Origin: Desulfobacteraceae bacterium UBA5616
Lineage (GTDB): Bacteria > Desulfobacterota > Desulfobacteria > Desulfobacterales > UBA5616
Assembly: GCA_002423615.1 (NCBI GenBank)
Contig: DIKO01000048.1
Span: 1-28,036, forward strand
DNA length: 28,036 bases
Reading direction: 5' to 3'
Of this stretch, positions 1-8,433 are shown piece by piece. Under the pieces are notes generated by a model. That model was not told the origin of the DNA. It saw only the letters and a list, made by a program, of their open reading frames with translations, and ran no database searches. Position 1 is the first letter of the stretch. Each line of letters begins with the position of its first letter. Position numbers and translations under genes: made by a program.

Positions 1-3000
1 TTAATTACGCTTGTTTTGGGTTTAATTGCAAATCGGGGTGAAATCGCCCTCAGAATCATGGATTCCGCCGCGGCCCTGGGCATGAAAACCGTGGCGGTGT
101 ATTCGACGGATGATATCAATTCCCTCCACACCGTAAGGGCGGATGAAGCCCATTGCCTTGATGTTCCGGGCGTAAAAGCATACCTGGATATGGACAAGAT
201 CGTTTCGGCGGCCAGGGTCACGGGGTGTGACGCCGTTCATCCGGGATACGGGTTTTTAAGCGAAAATCCGGATTTTGCCCGGCGCTGCGAAGAACAGGGG
301 ATCATTTTCGTGGGACCGGCGGTAAAGACCCTGGAGATTTTCGGAAACAAATCCATGGCAAGGAATCTCGCTGAAAAATGCGCTGTTCCGGTGCTTCCCG
401 GCGTTGAAGGTCCGGTATCCCTCAAGCAGGCCGAGGACTTTTTAAGGTCCCTGGGATCGGGTGGGGCCATGATGATCAAGGCCGCGGCCGGTGGCGGGGG
501 GCGGGGCATGAGACCGGTGTTCCATCCGGACGAGGTGGGGGACGCCTTTGTCCGATGCGAATCCGAAGCCCGGCAGGCATTTGGAAACGGGGATCTTTAT
601 CTGGAATCCCTGATGAAAGAAGCCCGGCACATTGAGGTCCAGATTGTGGGGGACGGGTCCGGCGGGGTCGTGCACCTGCATGAACGGGAGTGTTCCCTGC
701 AGCGCCAGCAGCAGAAAATCGTGGAAATCGCCCCCTGCCCGTCTTTATCCCCTGTTTTGCGGGAAAACATCATCGCCGATGCCGTTCGCATGGCCAAGGA
801 GGTCAAATACCGCAATCTGGGCACCTTCGAGTTTCTCGTGGACGCCAACACGGACGACAAACATGCGGCATACGCCTTTATCGAGGCCAATGCCAGGCTC
901 CAGGTGGAGCACACCATCACCGAGGAAGTGACGGGCCTGGATCTGGTCCAGATTCAGCTTCAGCTGGCACAGGGCGGGCGTCTGTCGTATCTGGGATTGT
1001 CCCAGAGTGCCATCGGTGATCCCCGGGGTTATGCCCTGGAGGTTCGGATCAACCTGGAAACCATGGGAAAAGACGGCATGCCCAGGCCTGCCGGGGGAAT
1101 CCTCACCGCCTTCGAACCGCCCCGGGGACGGGGAGTCCGGGTGGATACCTGCGGATATCCGGGCTTTCGGACCAACCCCAATTTTGACTCTCTTCTGGCA
1201 AAGGTCATCTGCCATAGTCCTTCTTCCGATTTTTCCGTGGTTGCCAACCGCGCCTACCGGGCCTTGTGTGAATTTAAAATCGAAGGCGCACCCACCAACA
1301 TTCCCTTTCTCCAGAACCTGCTCCAGCATGAATATTTCAAGGCCAACCGCATTCACACCCATTTTGTGACGGAACATATCGAGGAACTGGCCGGGACCAG
1401 AAATCATCGCAGGCTTTTTTTCGACCGTCCGGCGGAATCTTCCCGTGCCGGTGTTAAGGTGGATTCCACCGACCCCCTTGCCGTTTTGGATTTTGGAAAG
1501 ACCGCCGAAAACACGACGGGGACGGCCAAGTCCGATCCGGCCACCCCCCTGCCCAGGCTTTTTGACCTGCCCGATCCGGATAACGCAGTGGTGATGAAGG
1601 CGTCCATGCAGGGAACCATCGTCAGCGTGGAGGTCACCGAAGGGGACCTGATCGCCAAAGGCAGCCAGTTGCTGGTGATGAACGCCATGAAAATGGAACA
1701 TGTGATCCGTGCGGCGACGCCCGGTCGGATCGTCCGGGTTGGGGTTGCTCCGGGTGACACGGTTTTTGAAGGCCATCCCCTGGTCTATATTGAAGCCGAG
1801 GATGTGGGTATTTCCGAAGAAGGGGAAAAGGAACGCATCGATCCGGATTATGTGCGGCCGGACCTTGCCGAACTGATCAAGCGAAAGGCCGTCACCCGTG
1901 ACGACGCCAGGCCGGAAAAAGTGGAAAAGCGCGCCATCAAGGGACAACGCACGGCCCTGATCAACATCACCGACATCTGCGATCCCGCAACCTACATCGA
2001 ATACGGGTCCCTTGCCATCGCGGCCCAGCGTCAGAGGCGAACCCTGGAGGATCTCATCCAGAACACCCCGGCGGACGGGCTTATCGCCGGCATCGGTTCG
2101 GTCAACGGCGATCTTTTCAGGGATGACGCATCCCGGTGCATCATCATGTCCTACGATTACATGGTCCTGGCGGGAACCCAGGGCATGCAGAACCATAAGA
2201 AGAAAGACCGGATGTTCGAGCTGGCGGAAAAATGGCGGCTCCCCGTCATCTTCTTTACCGAAGGCGGCGGCGGGAGGCCCGGAGACACCGACGCCCTGGG
2301 GGTATCCGGCCTGGATTGCATGGCCTTTCACCTCTTCGGCGGGTTGAGCGGCCTGGTCCCTTTGGTCGGAATTAATTCCGGACGCTGTTTTGCCGGAAAT
2401 GCCGCTATATTGGGCTGCTGCGACGTCGTCATCGCCACACGCAATTCCAGCATCGGCATGGGAGGACCGGCCATGATCGAAGGAGGGGGCCTCGGGGTGT
2501 TTCATCCGGACACCGTCGGCCCCATGAACGTTCAGGTCCCCAACGGTGTGGTGGATATCGCCGTGGAGGACGAGGCCGAAGCCGTAAAGACGGCTAAAAA
2601 ATACCTGTCGTATTTCCAGGGTCCGGTTCAGAGCTGGGAAAGCGCCGACCAGAAACTCCTCCGGCACATCATCCCTGAAAACCGCTTGAGAATCTACGAC
2701 ACCCGGGAAGTGATCCAGACCCTTGCCGACAGGGACTCGGTGCTGGAATTAAGACGCCACTACGGCCTGGGCATGATCACCGCCTTTGCCCGGATTGAAG
2801 GGCGGCCCGTGGGCATTATCGCCAACAATCCCGTTCATCTGGCAGGGGCCATCGACAGCCCGGCTGCGGACAAGGCCTCGCGGTTCATGCAGCTCTGCGA
2901 TGCCTTCGACATCCCGATCCTGTTCCTCTGCGACACCCCGGGCATCATGGTGGGACCGGAGGTCGAAAAAACAGCCCTGGTGCGCCACTGCTGCCGCATG

Positions 3001-3408
3001 TTCGTCACCGGGGCCAGTCTGACCGTGCCCTTTTTTACCATCATCCTGAGAAAATCCTATGGCCTGGGGGCCCAGGCCATGGGCGGGGGCAGCCACAAGG
3101 CCCCGTTCTTCGTGGTATCCTGGCCTACGGGGGAATTCGGGGGCATGGGGCTGGAAGGGGCCGTGAAGCTGGGTTACCGGAAGGAACTGGCTGCGGTTGA
3201 AGATCCGGAGGAGCGAAAAATCCTGTTTGAAAAAATGGTGGCCCAGGCCTACGAACACGGCAAAGCCATCAGCGCAGCGTCATATTTCGAGATCGACGAC
3301 GTCATCGACCCGGCCGAATCCAGGTTCTGGATTTCGCGGGGATTAAAATCCATCCCCCCGGCCCTGCCCCGGAAGGGCAAGAAAAGGCCCTGCGTGGACA
3401 CCTGGTAA
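1..3408 (+). CDS. Single-chain acyl-CoA carboxylase (biotin carboxylase + biotin carrier + carboxyltransferase), 5' end cut by window
   Basis: Biotin-dependent carboxylation of an acyl-CoA, with all three activities on one chain. The frame is open to the first base, and the usual opening motif (LIANRGEIALRI) lies only a few residues in, so little is missing; a TTG at 16 is the first possible start inside the window but has no ribosome site. Counting from that TTG: biotin carboxylase about 1-450, with HPGYGFLSEN near 77, the ATP-grasp glycine loop AAAGGGGRGMR near 155 and EANARLQVEHTITEEVTG near 290; biotin carrier about 528-595, with biotinyl lysine K559 in NAMKMEH (the usual first residue is E, here N); carboxyltransferase halves about 640-1130, including CDTPGIMVGPE. 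The order matches the single-chain long-chain acyl-CoA carboxylases described in Mycobacterium. Acetyl-, propionyl- or longer acyl-CoA as substrate cannot be decided from sequence. It converges on ald with 10 bp between stops. Confidence 0.9.
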   Translation, partial: LITLVLGLIANRGEIALRIMDSAAALGMKTVAVYSTDDINSLHTVRADEAHCLDVPGVKAYLDMDKIVSAARVTGCDAVHPGYGFLSENPDFARRCEEQGIIFVGPAVKTLEIFGNKSMARNLAEKCAVPVLPGVEGPVSLKQAEDFLRSLGSGGAMMIKAAAGGGGRGMRPVFHPDEVGDAFVRCESEARQAFGNGDLYLESLMKEARHIEVQIVGDGSGGVVHLHERECSLQRQQQKIVEIAPCPSLSPVLRENIIADAVRMAKEVKYRNLGTFEFLVDANTDDKHAAYAFIEANARLQVEHTITEEVTGLDLVQIQLQLAQGGRLSYLGLSQSAIGDPRGYALEVRINLETMGKDGMPRPAGGILTAFEPPRGRGVRVDTCGYPGFRTNPNFDSLLAKVICHSPSSDFSVVANRAYRALCEFKIEGAPTNIPFLQNLLQHEYFKANRIHTHFVTEHIEELAGTRNHRRLFFDRPAESSRAGVKVDSTDPLAVLDFGKTAENTTGTAKSDPATPLPRLFDLPDPDNAVVMKASMQGTIVSVEVTEGDLIAKGSQLLVMNAMKMEHVIRAATPGRIVRVGVAPGDTVFEGHPLVYIEAEDVGISEEGEKERIDPDYVRPDLAELIKRKAVTRDDARPEKVEKRAIKGQRTALINITDICDPATYIEYGSLAIAAQRQRRTLEDLIQNTPADGLIAGIGSVNGDLFRDDASRCIIMSYDYMVLAGTQGMQNHKKKDRMFELAEKWRLPVIFFTEGGGGRPGDTDALGVSGLDCMAFHLFGGLSGLVPLVGINSGRCFAGNAAILGCCDVVIATRNSSIGMGGPAMIEGGGLGVFHPDTVGPMNVQVPNGVVDIAVEDEAEAVKTAKKYLSYFQGPVQSWESADQKLLRHIIPENRLRIYDTREVIQTLADRDSVLELRRHYGLGMITAFARIEGRPVGIIANNPVHLAGAIDSPAADKASRFMQLCDAFDIPILFLCDTPGIMVGPEVEKTALVRHCCRMFVTGASLTVPFFTIILRKSYGLGAQAMGGGSHKAPFFVVSWPTGEFGGMGLEGAVKLGYRKELAAVEDPEERKILFEKMVAQAYEHGKAISAASYFEIDDVIDPAESRFWISRGLKSIPPALPRKGKKRPCVDTW

Positions 3409-3418
3409 GGATGGGAGA

Positions 3419-4534
3419 TTATCCCAGCAAGGTTTCAATGCTTTCAAACTGCTGGTTCATGGCCTGGGATACGCCCTCGCAGGTAATGCTGCCCCGGTAG
3501 AGGTTAACCCCTCCGGCCAGGGAGGGATCGGACAGAACCGCCTGCCGGAAACCCTTTCCGGCAATTTTAAGCGCATAAGGCAGGGTCACGTTGGTCAGGG
3601 CATAGGTGGATGTCCTGGGCACCGCACCGGGGATGTTGGTTACACAGTAGTGAATGACGTCCGAGACGGTGAATACCGGATTCTGGTGGGTGGTGGGCCG
3701 GCTGGTTTCGATGCAGCCCCCCTGATCGATGGAGATATCAATGACCACCGATCCCTTGGCCATGGTGGAAACCATGTCCCGGGTGACCAGCTTGGGCGCC
3801 GTTGCCCCGGGAACCAGGACAGCGCCGATGAGCACGTCGGAAACGGCCGCCTGTTGTGCGATGTGCTCCGGATTTGCCATCAATGTTTGGATTTTATTCC
3901 CGAAAATATCATCCAGGTAGGCCAGCCGGTTCAGGTTGATATCCAGGACGGCGACATCGGCCCCCAGTCCGACCGCGATTTTACAGGCATTGATGCCGGC
4001 AATGCCGCCCCCCACGATCGTCACTTTTCCCCGCTCTACGCCGGGGACACCACCCAGAAGGATACCCCGGCCGCCATAGGCTTTTTCCAGGTAATACGCC
4101 CCCACCTGGGGGGCCACCCTGCCGGCTACTTCGCTCATGGGGTGAAGCAGGGGCAAAGACCCGTCTTCCTTCTGTACGGTCTCATAACCAACGGCAATGC
4201 AATCGCGCGCAAGCAATGCCCTTGTCAGGTCCGGAGCCGGTGCCAGGTGCAGATAAGTGAACAGGATCTGGCCCGGTTTGATCAGGCCGTATTCGGCGGG
4301 AAGCGGTTCCTTCACCTTGACGATCATCCCGGCGGCGTCATAGACATCCCCGGCTGTTTCCCGGATTTCCGCCCCGGCAAGAATATAGTCCGCGTCCGCG
4401 ATGCCGCTGCCTTCACCCGCACTTTTTTGAATCAATACGCGGCAACCCGCCTGGGTAAGGGCCCGAACGCCCCCGGGCACCAGACCTACCCGGAACTCGT
4501 TATTTTTTATTTCCTTGGGCACGCCGATGATCAT
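3419..4534 (-). CDS. ald: Alanine dehydrogenase
   Basis: NAD-dependent oxidative deamination of L-alanine to pyruvate and ammonium, reversible, cytoplasmic. The 371-residue length is typical. The N-terminus MIIGVPKEIKNNEFRVGL is diagnostic. The known substrate residues of the family are present: R15, K75 (in VKVKEPL) and H96 (in TYLHLAP). The Rossmann loop VGGGIAGINACKIA lies near residue 172, followed by an aspartate (VLDIN) that selects NAD over NADP, and the late motif VIDISIDQGG is also intact. The ATG is preceded by an AAGGA-type ribosome site about 11 nt upstream. It lies 68 nt downstream of the aminotransferase gene on the same strand, so the two may be co-transcribed and act together in amino-acid use, an inference from position only. 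Confidence 0.95.
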   Translation of the reverse strand: MIIGVPKEIKNNEFRVGLVPGGVRALTQAGCRVLIQKSAGEGSGIADADYILAGAEIRETAGDVYDAAGMIVKVKEPLPAEYGLIKPGQILFTYLHLAPAPDLTRALLARDCIAVGYETVQKEDGSLPLLHPMSEVAGRVAPQVGAYYLEKAYGGRGILLGGVPGVERGKVTIVGGGIAGINACKIAVGLGADVAVLDINLNRLAYLDDIFGNKIQTLMANPEHIAQQAAVSDVLIGAVLVPGATAPKLVTRDMVSTMAKGSVVIDISIDQGGCIETSRPTTHQNPVFTVSDVIHYCVTNIPGAVPRTSTYALTNVTLPYALKIAGKGFRQAVLSDPSLAGGVNLYRGSITCEGVSQAMNQQFESIETLLG

Positions 4535-4602
4535 ATACGCTGATTCCTTTTTCGGCCCGTTTATGCTTTGCCCGAATCGTCAGGCCGGCAGCCCGTTTTG
4601 GA

Positions 4603-5904
4603 TCAGAACCGGTCGCCGTAAATGCGTTTGACGGCCGCAAAGGCGTCGTCGGCGATATCCCAGGTTCTTTGCAGGTCCGCTTCACTATGGGCCGTTGAAA
4701 TAAAATGGTTGTGGTAGTCCAGAAAATAGGCTCCCCGCTGGACGCATTCGGAAATCCAGTCCGCGTGAAGCCCTTTGTGGAGGCCTGAAAAACCCTCGGT
4801 AAAAACAGGGGGAACCGCTTCGTTGGCGATCCGCAGGTAGGGCATGGAAGGCAGACCCGACACTTTCAGGTCATACCCGTGGCTTTGGGCGATCCTTACC
4901 AGACCATCGGTCAGTTTTTTCCCGGATTCCAGCATCGATGCGGGGCCGTTGATATTTTTCAGCTCCGTTAGCGTCGCAACCGCCACGGCCATGGGGGCGG
5001 CGTTGAAAAACTGGGTGCCCGTATAAAAAACATGGTTCACGGCATCCCTCATGGCATCGGTTCCCACCAGGGCGGAAATGGGGTAACCGTTTCCCAGGGC
5101 CTTGCCGAAACAGATCAGGTCCGGCTTGAACCCGAAGTAAGTGCTGGACCCGGAAAGGTCGGCCCGGAAACCGGCTCTCACATCATCCACGATAAGAACG
5201 ATGCCGTTTTTTCTGCAAATTGCCTCGACTTTCTGCCAAAACCCGTCTTCGGGCAGTTCATTATCGAAAATCACCGGATGATGGTAGGGGGAAGAAATGA
5301 ACCCCGCTATGTCGTCCGGGTTTTCATCGATGACGCTTTGAAGACGACCGGGATCGTTCCACGGAATCCGGATCACGCTGGACCTTTCCTCTTCCAGCGT
5401 CCCGCCGCTGCCCGCATCCTGCATCCACGGCGTTGTGCCGTGATAGCCGCCTTCAATGGCGACGATTTTTTTCCTTCCGGTCGCGGCCCTCGCGGCCATG
5501 ACGGAGAGATTGGTGGGATCGGCGCCGTTTTTGGAAAAAAAGGCCCAGTCGGCAATGGAGACCATTTCTACCAGAAGTTCGGCCAGTTCCACCATCACCG
5601 GTGAGGCCAGGGAAACGGTGTTGCCTTTAAGGTATTGTTCCCGGGCCGCCTGATCCACCGCCGGATGGTTGTACCCCAGAATCATGGGACCGTAAGCGCA
5701 CATGTAATCGATATATTCATTGCCGTCCACATCAACAAACCGGGAGCCCCGCGACGTCGAGAAATAAACCGGATTTCCCCGGGCCGATACCGATGTGCTG
5801 TAGTGGCCGTACATGCCCCCCTCGGGGCAGAACGGACAGCCTGGAATCACTTTTTTGGCGCGTTCATACAGGGATCTGGAGGTTTCCTGCCGGTAGATTT
5901 TCAT
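4603..5904 (-). CDS. Class-III pyridoxal-phosphate aminotransferase, glutamate-1-semialdehyde aminomutase-like
   Basis: Fold-type I PLP enzyme of 433 residues. The start is set at 5904 because GGAGGA sits 7 nt upstream; the open frame runs further but has no support there. N-terminal residues (YERAKKVIPGC) resemble the glutamate-1-semialdehyde aminomutase branch. FSKNGADPTNLSVMAARAATG marks the PLP phosphate region, IVDDVRAGFR near 240 is the PLP-aspartate motif (aminomutases usually have DEVMTGFR), and K268 in FGKALGNGYP is the Schiff-base lysine. The altered DDVRAGF motif and the lack of any haem gene nearby suggest an aminotransferase acting on an amino acid or omega-amino acid rather than HemL. 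The substrate is unknown. It is divergent from the acyl-CoA synthetase gene and followed by ald. Confidence 0.85.
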   Translation of the reverse strand: MKIYRQETSRSLYERAKKVIPGCPFCPEGGMYGHYSTSVSARGNPVYFSTSRGSRFVDVDGNEYIDYMCAYGPMILGYNHPAVDQAAREQYLKGNTVSLASPVMVELAELLVEMVSIADWAFFSKNGADPTNLSVMAARAATGRKKIVAIEGGYHGTTPWMQDAGSGGTLEEERSSVIRIPWNDPGRLQSVIDENPDDIAGFISSPYHHPVIFDNELPEDGFWQKVEAICRKNGIVLIVDDVRAGFRADLSGSSTYFGFKPDLICFGKALGNGYPISALVGTDAMRDAVNHVFYTGTQFFNAAPMAVAVATLTELKNINGPASMLESGKKLTDGLVRIAQSHGYDLKVSGLPSMPYLRIANEAVPPVFTEGFSGLHKGLHADWISECVQRGAYFLDYHNHFISTAHSEADLQRTWDIADDAFAAVKRIYGDRF

Positions 5905-6018
5905 TTTAAATCCTCCCTGGAAGAAAACAAAGTAAAAGACAGGTACGTGTGAATTGCCGGGAATGAAAGATAAGTCGTTACTTTTGTTTTTAAACCATCC
6001 GCCCCACCGGGTCAATGG

Positions 6019-6042
6019 CTTTTTTCCCGGCTTTTTTCCCGG
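6019..6042. repeat. Perfect tandem duplication of a 12-mer (CTTTTTTCCCGG) in the divergent promoter region
   Basis: Two exact head-to-tail copies, 6019-6030 and 6031-6042, lie between the aminotransferase and acyl-CoA synthetase genes, directly upstream of the candidate promoter at 6050. They could be paired protein-binding half-sites, since the period is close to one helical turn, or simple slippage in a T/C-rich tract. Confidence 0.6.
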
Positions 6043-6049
6043 TTACATA

Positions 6050-6078
6050 TTGCGGGCCGGTGCGTTTTTTTATATAAC
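6050..6078 (+). promoter_or_regulatory. Candidate sigma70-type promoter for the acyl-CoA synthetase subunit
   Basis: TTGCGG (6050-6055), a 17-bp spacer and TATAAC (6073-6078). The implied start near 6085 leaves a leader of about 25 nt that contains the AGGAG ribosome site at 6100-6104. The -35 box is only a partial match. Confidence 0.45.
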
Positions 6079-6109
6079 ACCTGCCCATAAAAACCACACA
6101 GGAGATCCA

Positions 6110-7579
6110 ATGAATATTCAGGAAAAGATCCATACGCTGTTCGAGCCCAAATCCGTGGCCATTGTCGGCGCCTCCAGAAGCATCGGAAAATGGGGGTTTA
6201 CGTTTCTTCTCCATCTGGTCAAGGGGGGGTTTAAAGGGGATATTTATCCGGTCAACCCCACCATGGACGTTCTACTGGGAAAAAAGGTTTTCAAATCCCT
6301 GTCCGACATCCCCGGACCGGTGGATGTGGCCTATATTCTGCTGCCGCCCGGCCAGGTTGCCCAGACCGTTTCCGAATGCGGCAGGCTGGGAATCCCCGCC
6401 TGCGTGGTGATTACGGCCGGTTTCAGGGAACTGGGGCCCGGGGGGCAAAAGCTTGAAAACGAAGTGGCTGACGCCGCCGAAAGGGCCGGCGTGGCCATGG
6501 TGGGGCCTAATTGCGCGGGGATTACCAGCCCCCGTCCCATGGGGCTTTACTGCATGATGCAGCCCAATTTTCCCCCACCGGGAAACCTGGCCATGGTATC
6601 CCAGAGCGGGAACCTGGCCGGTTCCCTCCAGCACATGTGCTGGAAACAGGATATCGGCATCAGCCGTTGCGTGAGCGTGGGAAACCAGGCCCGGCTCACC
6701 ACGGAGGATTTTCTCGAATACCTCATCGAGGACGATCAATCGAAAGTGGTCCTTGCCTATATCGAAAGCGTCTCCGACGGCAGGCGTTTTATGGAGGTAA
6801 GCCGGCGGTTGACCCGGAAAAAACCTTTCGTGGTGCTCAAAGGGGGGAAAACAGAAACCGGAGGAAGGGCGGCCCGGTCCCATACCGGCGCCCTGGCCGG
6901 TTCTGACGGCGTATTTGAGGCCATGTGCCGTCAATGCGGCATTATCCGCGCCGATGACCTGGAGGACATGTTCGAGGTCGCCGTTGCCCTGTTGTCCCAG
7001 CCCCTGCCGGAAAACAACCGTGTGGGGATTATCGCCAACGGCGGCGGATGGGGGGTCATCATGGCCGATGCCTGCTCCCGGGCCGGTTTGGACGTGGCTT
7101 CCCTTTCCGAAGAAACCTTAAAATCATTAGATGAGCGGCTTCCCCCGTGGTGGAACCGGCAGAACCCGGTGGATCTGGTGGCGGGAATGAGCCGGGGGGC
7201 GTTTTTCAAATCCATGGAGATCCTGTGCCGTACCGATGAAATCGGAAGTTTGATTGCCCTGGGGTACGGTTACGGCAAGCCGTTTTCAGACCTGATCAAG
7301 ACCCTTCCCGAGGATAACGGCATGAACCCTTTGGAATATGTGAAAAACGCCATCCATTCGGATCAACGCGGCATGGACTTCATCCTGAACATCATCGAAA
7401 AATACCGGAAACCGGTGTTGCTCTGCTCGGAGTACGGTGTCGGGGTGGATAAGGACGAAAATACGCCCATTCTGGAGCTGAGAAGGAAAAATATCCTGAG
7501 CTGTCCTTCCGCCGTCAGAACTGCTTCGATTCTTTCCCGCCTGGCCGAATACGGGAAATATCGTCTGCAGCAAGGATGA
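6110..7579 (+). CDS. NDP-forming acyl-CoA synthetase, alpha-type subunit (CoA-binding and ligase domains)
   Basis: Subunit of the acetate/acyl-CoA ligase (ADP-forming) family, which makes ATP from an acyl-CoA, ADP and phosphate, or the reverse. 489 residues; the start is fixed by AGGAG 5 nt before ATG 6110. Domain order: Rossmann CoA-binding domain about 8-135 (SVAIVGAS, YPVNP), first flavodoxin-like ligase domain about 145-290 with VGPNCAGI, and a second about 300-465 with NPVDLVAG. The phosphohistidine is H258 in SHTGALAGSDG, matching the catalytic histidine of archaeal alpha subunits. There is no ATP-grasp (beta) domain in the protein or in neighbouring genes, so a partner must be encoded elsewhere if the enzyme is complete. 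Neighbours suggest a short or branched acyl-CoA, but the acyl group is unknown. Confidence 0.88.
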   Translation: MNIQEKIHTLFEPKSVAIVGASRSIGKWGFTFLLHLVKGGFKGDIYPVNPTMDVLLGKKVFKSLSDIPGPVDVAYILLPPGQVAQTVSECGRLGIPACVVITAGFRELGPGGQKLENEVADAAERAGVAMVGPNCAGITSPRPMGLYCMMQPNFPPPGNLAMVSQSGNLAGSLQHMCWKQDIGISRCVSVGNQARLTTEDFLEYLIEDDQSKVVLAYIESVSDGRRFMEVSRRLTRKKPFVVLKGGKTETGGRAARSHTGALAGSDGVFEAMCRQCGIIRADDLEDMFEVAVALLSQPLPENNRVGIIANGGGWGVIMADACSRAGLDVASLSEETLKSLDERLPPWWNRQNPVDLVAGMSRGAFFKSMEILCRTDEIGSLIALGYGYGKPFSDLIKTLPEDNGMNPLEYVKNAIHSDQRGMDFILNIIEKYRKPVLLCSEYGVGVDKDENTPILELRRKNILSCPSAVRTASILSRLAEYGKYRLQQG

Positions 7580-7620
7580 TGGTCTTGCCGGTTTGTGCTG
7601 AAACCCAAGCCAACAGTTCG

Positions 7621-7643
7621 AATCATCCCTCCGGGTGATTTTT
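7621..7643 (+). terminator. Intrinsic terminator after the acyl-CoA synthetase gene
   Basis: An 8-bp stem with one bulged T (AATCA-CCC pairing with GGG-TGATT, loop TCC) ends in a run of five Ts, 42 nt after the stop codon. Position and form fit a Rho-independent terminator. Confidence 0.55.
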
Positions 7644-7667
7644 CCTGAAAAGTCCGGGGACATTTAA

Positions 7668-7959
7668 GGGCCGTTAAATAATGGCGGACCAGTTCCCGCT
7701 GCCGATTGTGGAGATCAATGGCCCGGCGGAGTTTTTCCGGGGTTATCCTGACATTGAAATGGGTTTCCATGGCGGTCTGATAATCTTTCAACAGCCCCTT
7801 GAGCGCCACATCCAGAAGGCTGCGAAGAAAAGGACAAACCACCGAAGGCAGGTAGGCGTCCGCCCTGGTAACCGTCTCTTCCATGTCCCCGAACATTCGG
7901 AAAGGGACCATACCCATGGCCGTCATCATCTCAACCGGCGGATGGATGCACAGATATCC
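7668..7959 (-). pseudogene. Decayed 2-hydroxyacyl-CoA dehydratase / benzoyl-CoA reductase family subunit (HgdB-like)
   Basis: Two recognisable blocks remain. Reading down from 7959, the frame gives GYLCIHPPVEMMTAMGMVPF, RMFGD and then ADAYLPSVVCPFLRS, which fits the N-terminal family pattern (C..PPvElm.AaGm.PvR..G, then ADaylP..CPF.RS) including the cysteines. It then jumps within the same frame to NVRITPEKLRRAIDLHNRQR, normally some 90 residues further on. The C-terminal half of the family (about 200 residues) is absent, and past about 7668 the frame runs antisense into the acyl-CoA synthetase gene. No start codon or ribosome site precedes the first block, because it is joined directly to the end of the next remnant upstream. 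Family recognition is from motifs only. Confidence 0.7.
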
Positions 7960-8433
7960 CCTTCGATGGTGATGCTGGGAACATCCCAGTATTTCAGCAT
8001 GCCGCGCTCCATGAGATTCAAACTGGCCGTTGCCGTCCGACAGGTCAACAGGGGATGCAGAAAGCCGCCATGGATCTGGAAATCACGGATATGCTGCTCC
8101 AGAAATCGCGGGAGTGCATGGGGCCGGGCTTTGCCCTGCGAAGTTCGTTGATTTCCCACCACACCGCATCCATTTCCATGGTGTTGTCGATGTCCTCCCT
8201 GAGTTTGGCCCAATCCATTTTCCGGCCCATGAGTTTTTCCAGAAAAGCAGCAAAGGATTTCAACTCCTGGCATTCAAAAAGAGGCTGGCATAGGACTCCT
8301 GCATGCACCAGGCAATGGGTCTTCCCTCTGCGGTTGCTTCCTGGGCGGCCTTGTAGTTCTTATCCATGAGGGCACGAAGGGGATACATCGACTGCAGGCG
8401 GTTAATGGATCTTTTCTTTTCTTCCGTTGGCAT
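7960..8433 (-). pseudogene. Decayed 2-hydroxyacyl-CoA dehydratase / benzoyl-CoA reductase family subunit (HgdA/BcrB-like)
   Basis: Three pieces of one gene in different frames. Piece 1 (8433-8260) starts at an ATG with AAAGGA 12 nt upstream and reads to GRPIAWCMQESYASLFLNAR, matching the N-terminal GrPvAWcmq motif, then a stop. Piece 2 (about 8279-8095) reads FLEKLMGRKMDWAKL and later INELRRAKPGPMHSRDFWS, the mid-protein flE..tGrk.D..kL...lr...P.P...Df pattern. Piece 3 (about 8095-7960) reads LLTCRTATASLNL and DVPSITIEGD, the C-terminal tCR..t / iPs..ieGD motif. Each junction removes about 100 residues expected in a family member of roughly 400, so some 165 residues survive. An intact pair would be a radical dehydratase or aryl-CoA reductase component with an Fe-S cluster; this one cannot be functional. 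Confidence 0.7.

Noticed and set aside
745..2667. A 640-codon open frame on the minus strand inside the fused carboxylase gene
   Set aside because: It is antisense to a gene with clear domains; its translation is low-complexity and matches no family, as expected for a GC-rich shadow frame.
3650..4543. A 297-codon plus-strand frame opposite ald
   Set aside because: Antisense shadow; ald has all its catalytic residues and the shadow has no motif or ribosome site.
5905..6015. Longer aminotransferase N-terminus of 37 extra codons
   Set aside because: The added residues are not family-like and the ATG at 5904 has GGAGGA at ideal distance.
7363..7668. Continuation of the minus-strand frame beyond the HgdB-like remnant
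   Set aside because: Past the conserved helix block it runs antisense through the terminator and the end of the acyl-CoA synthetase gene and loses all family likeness.
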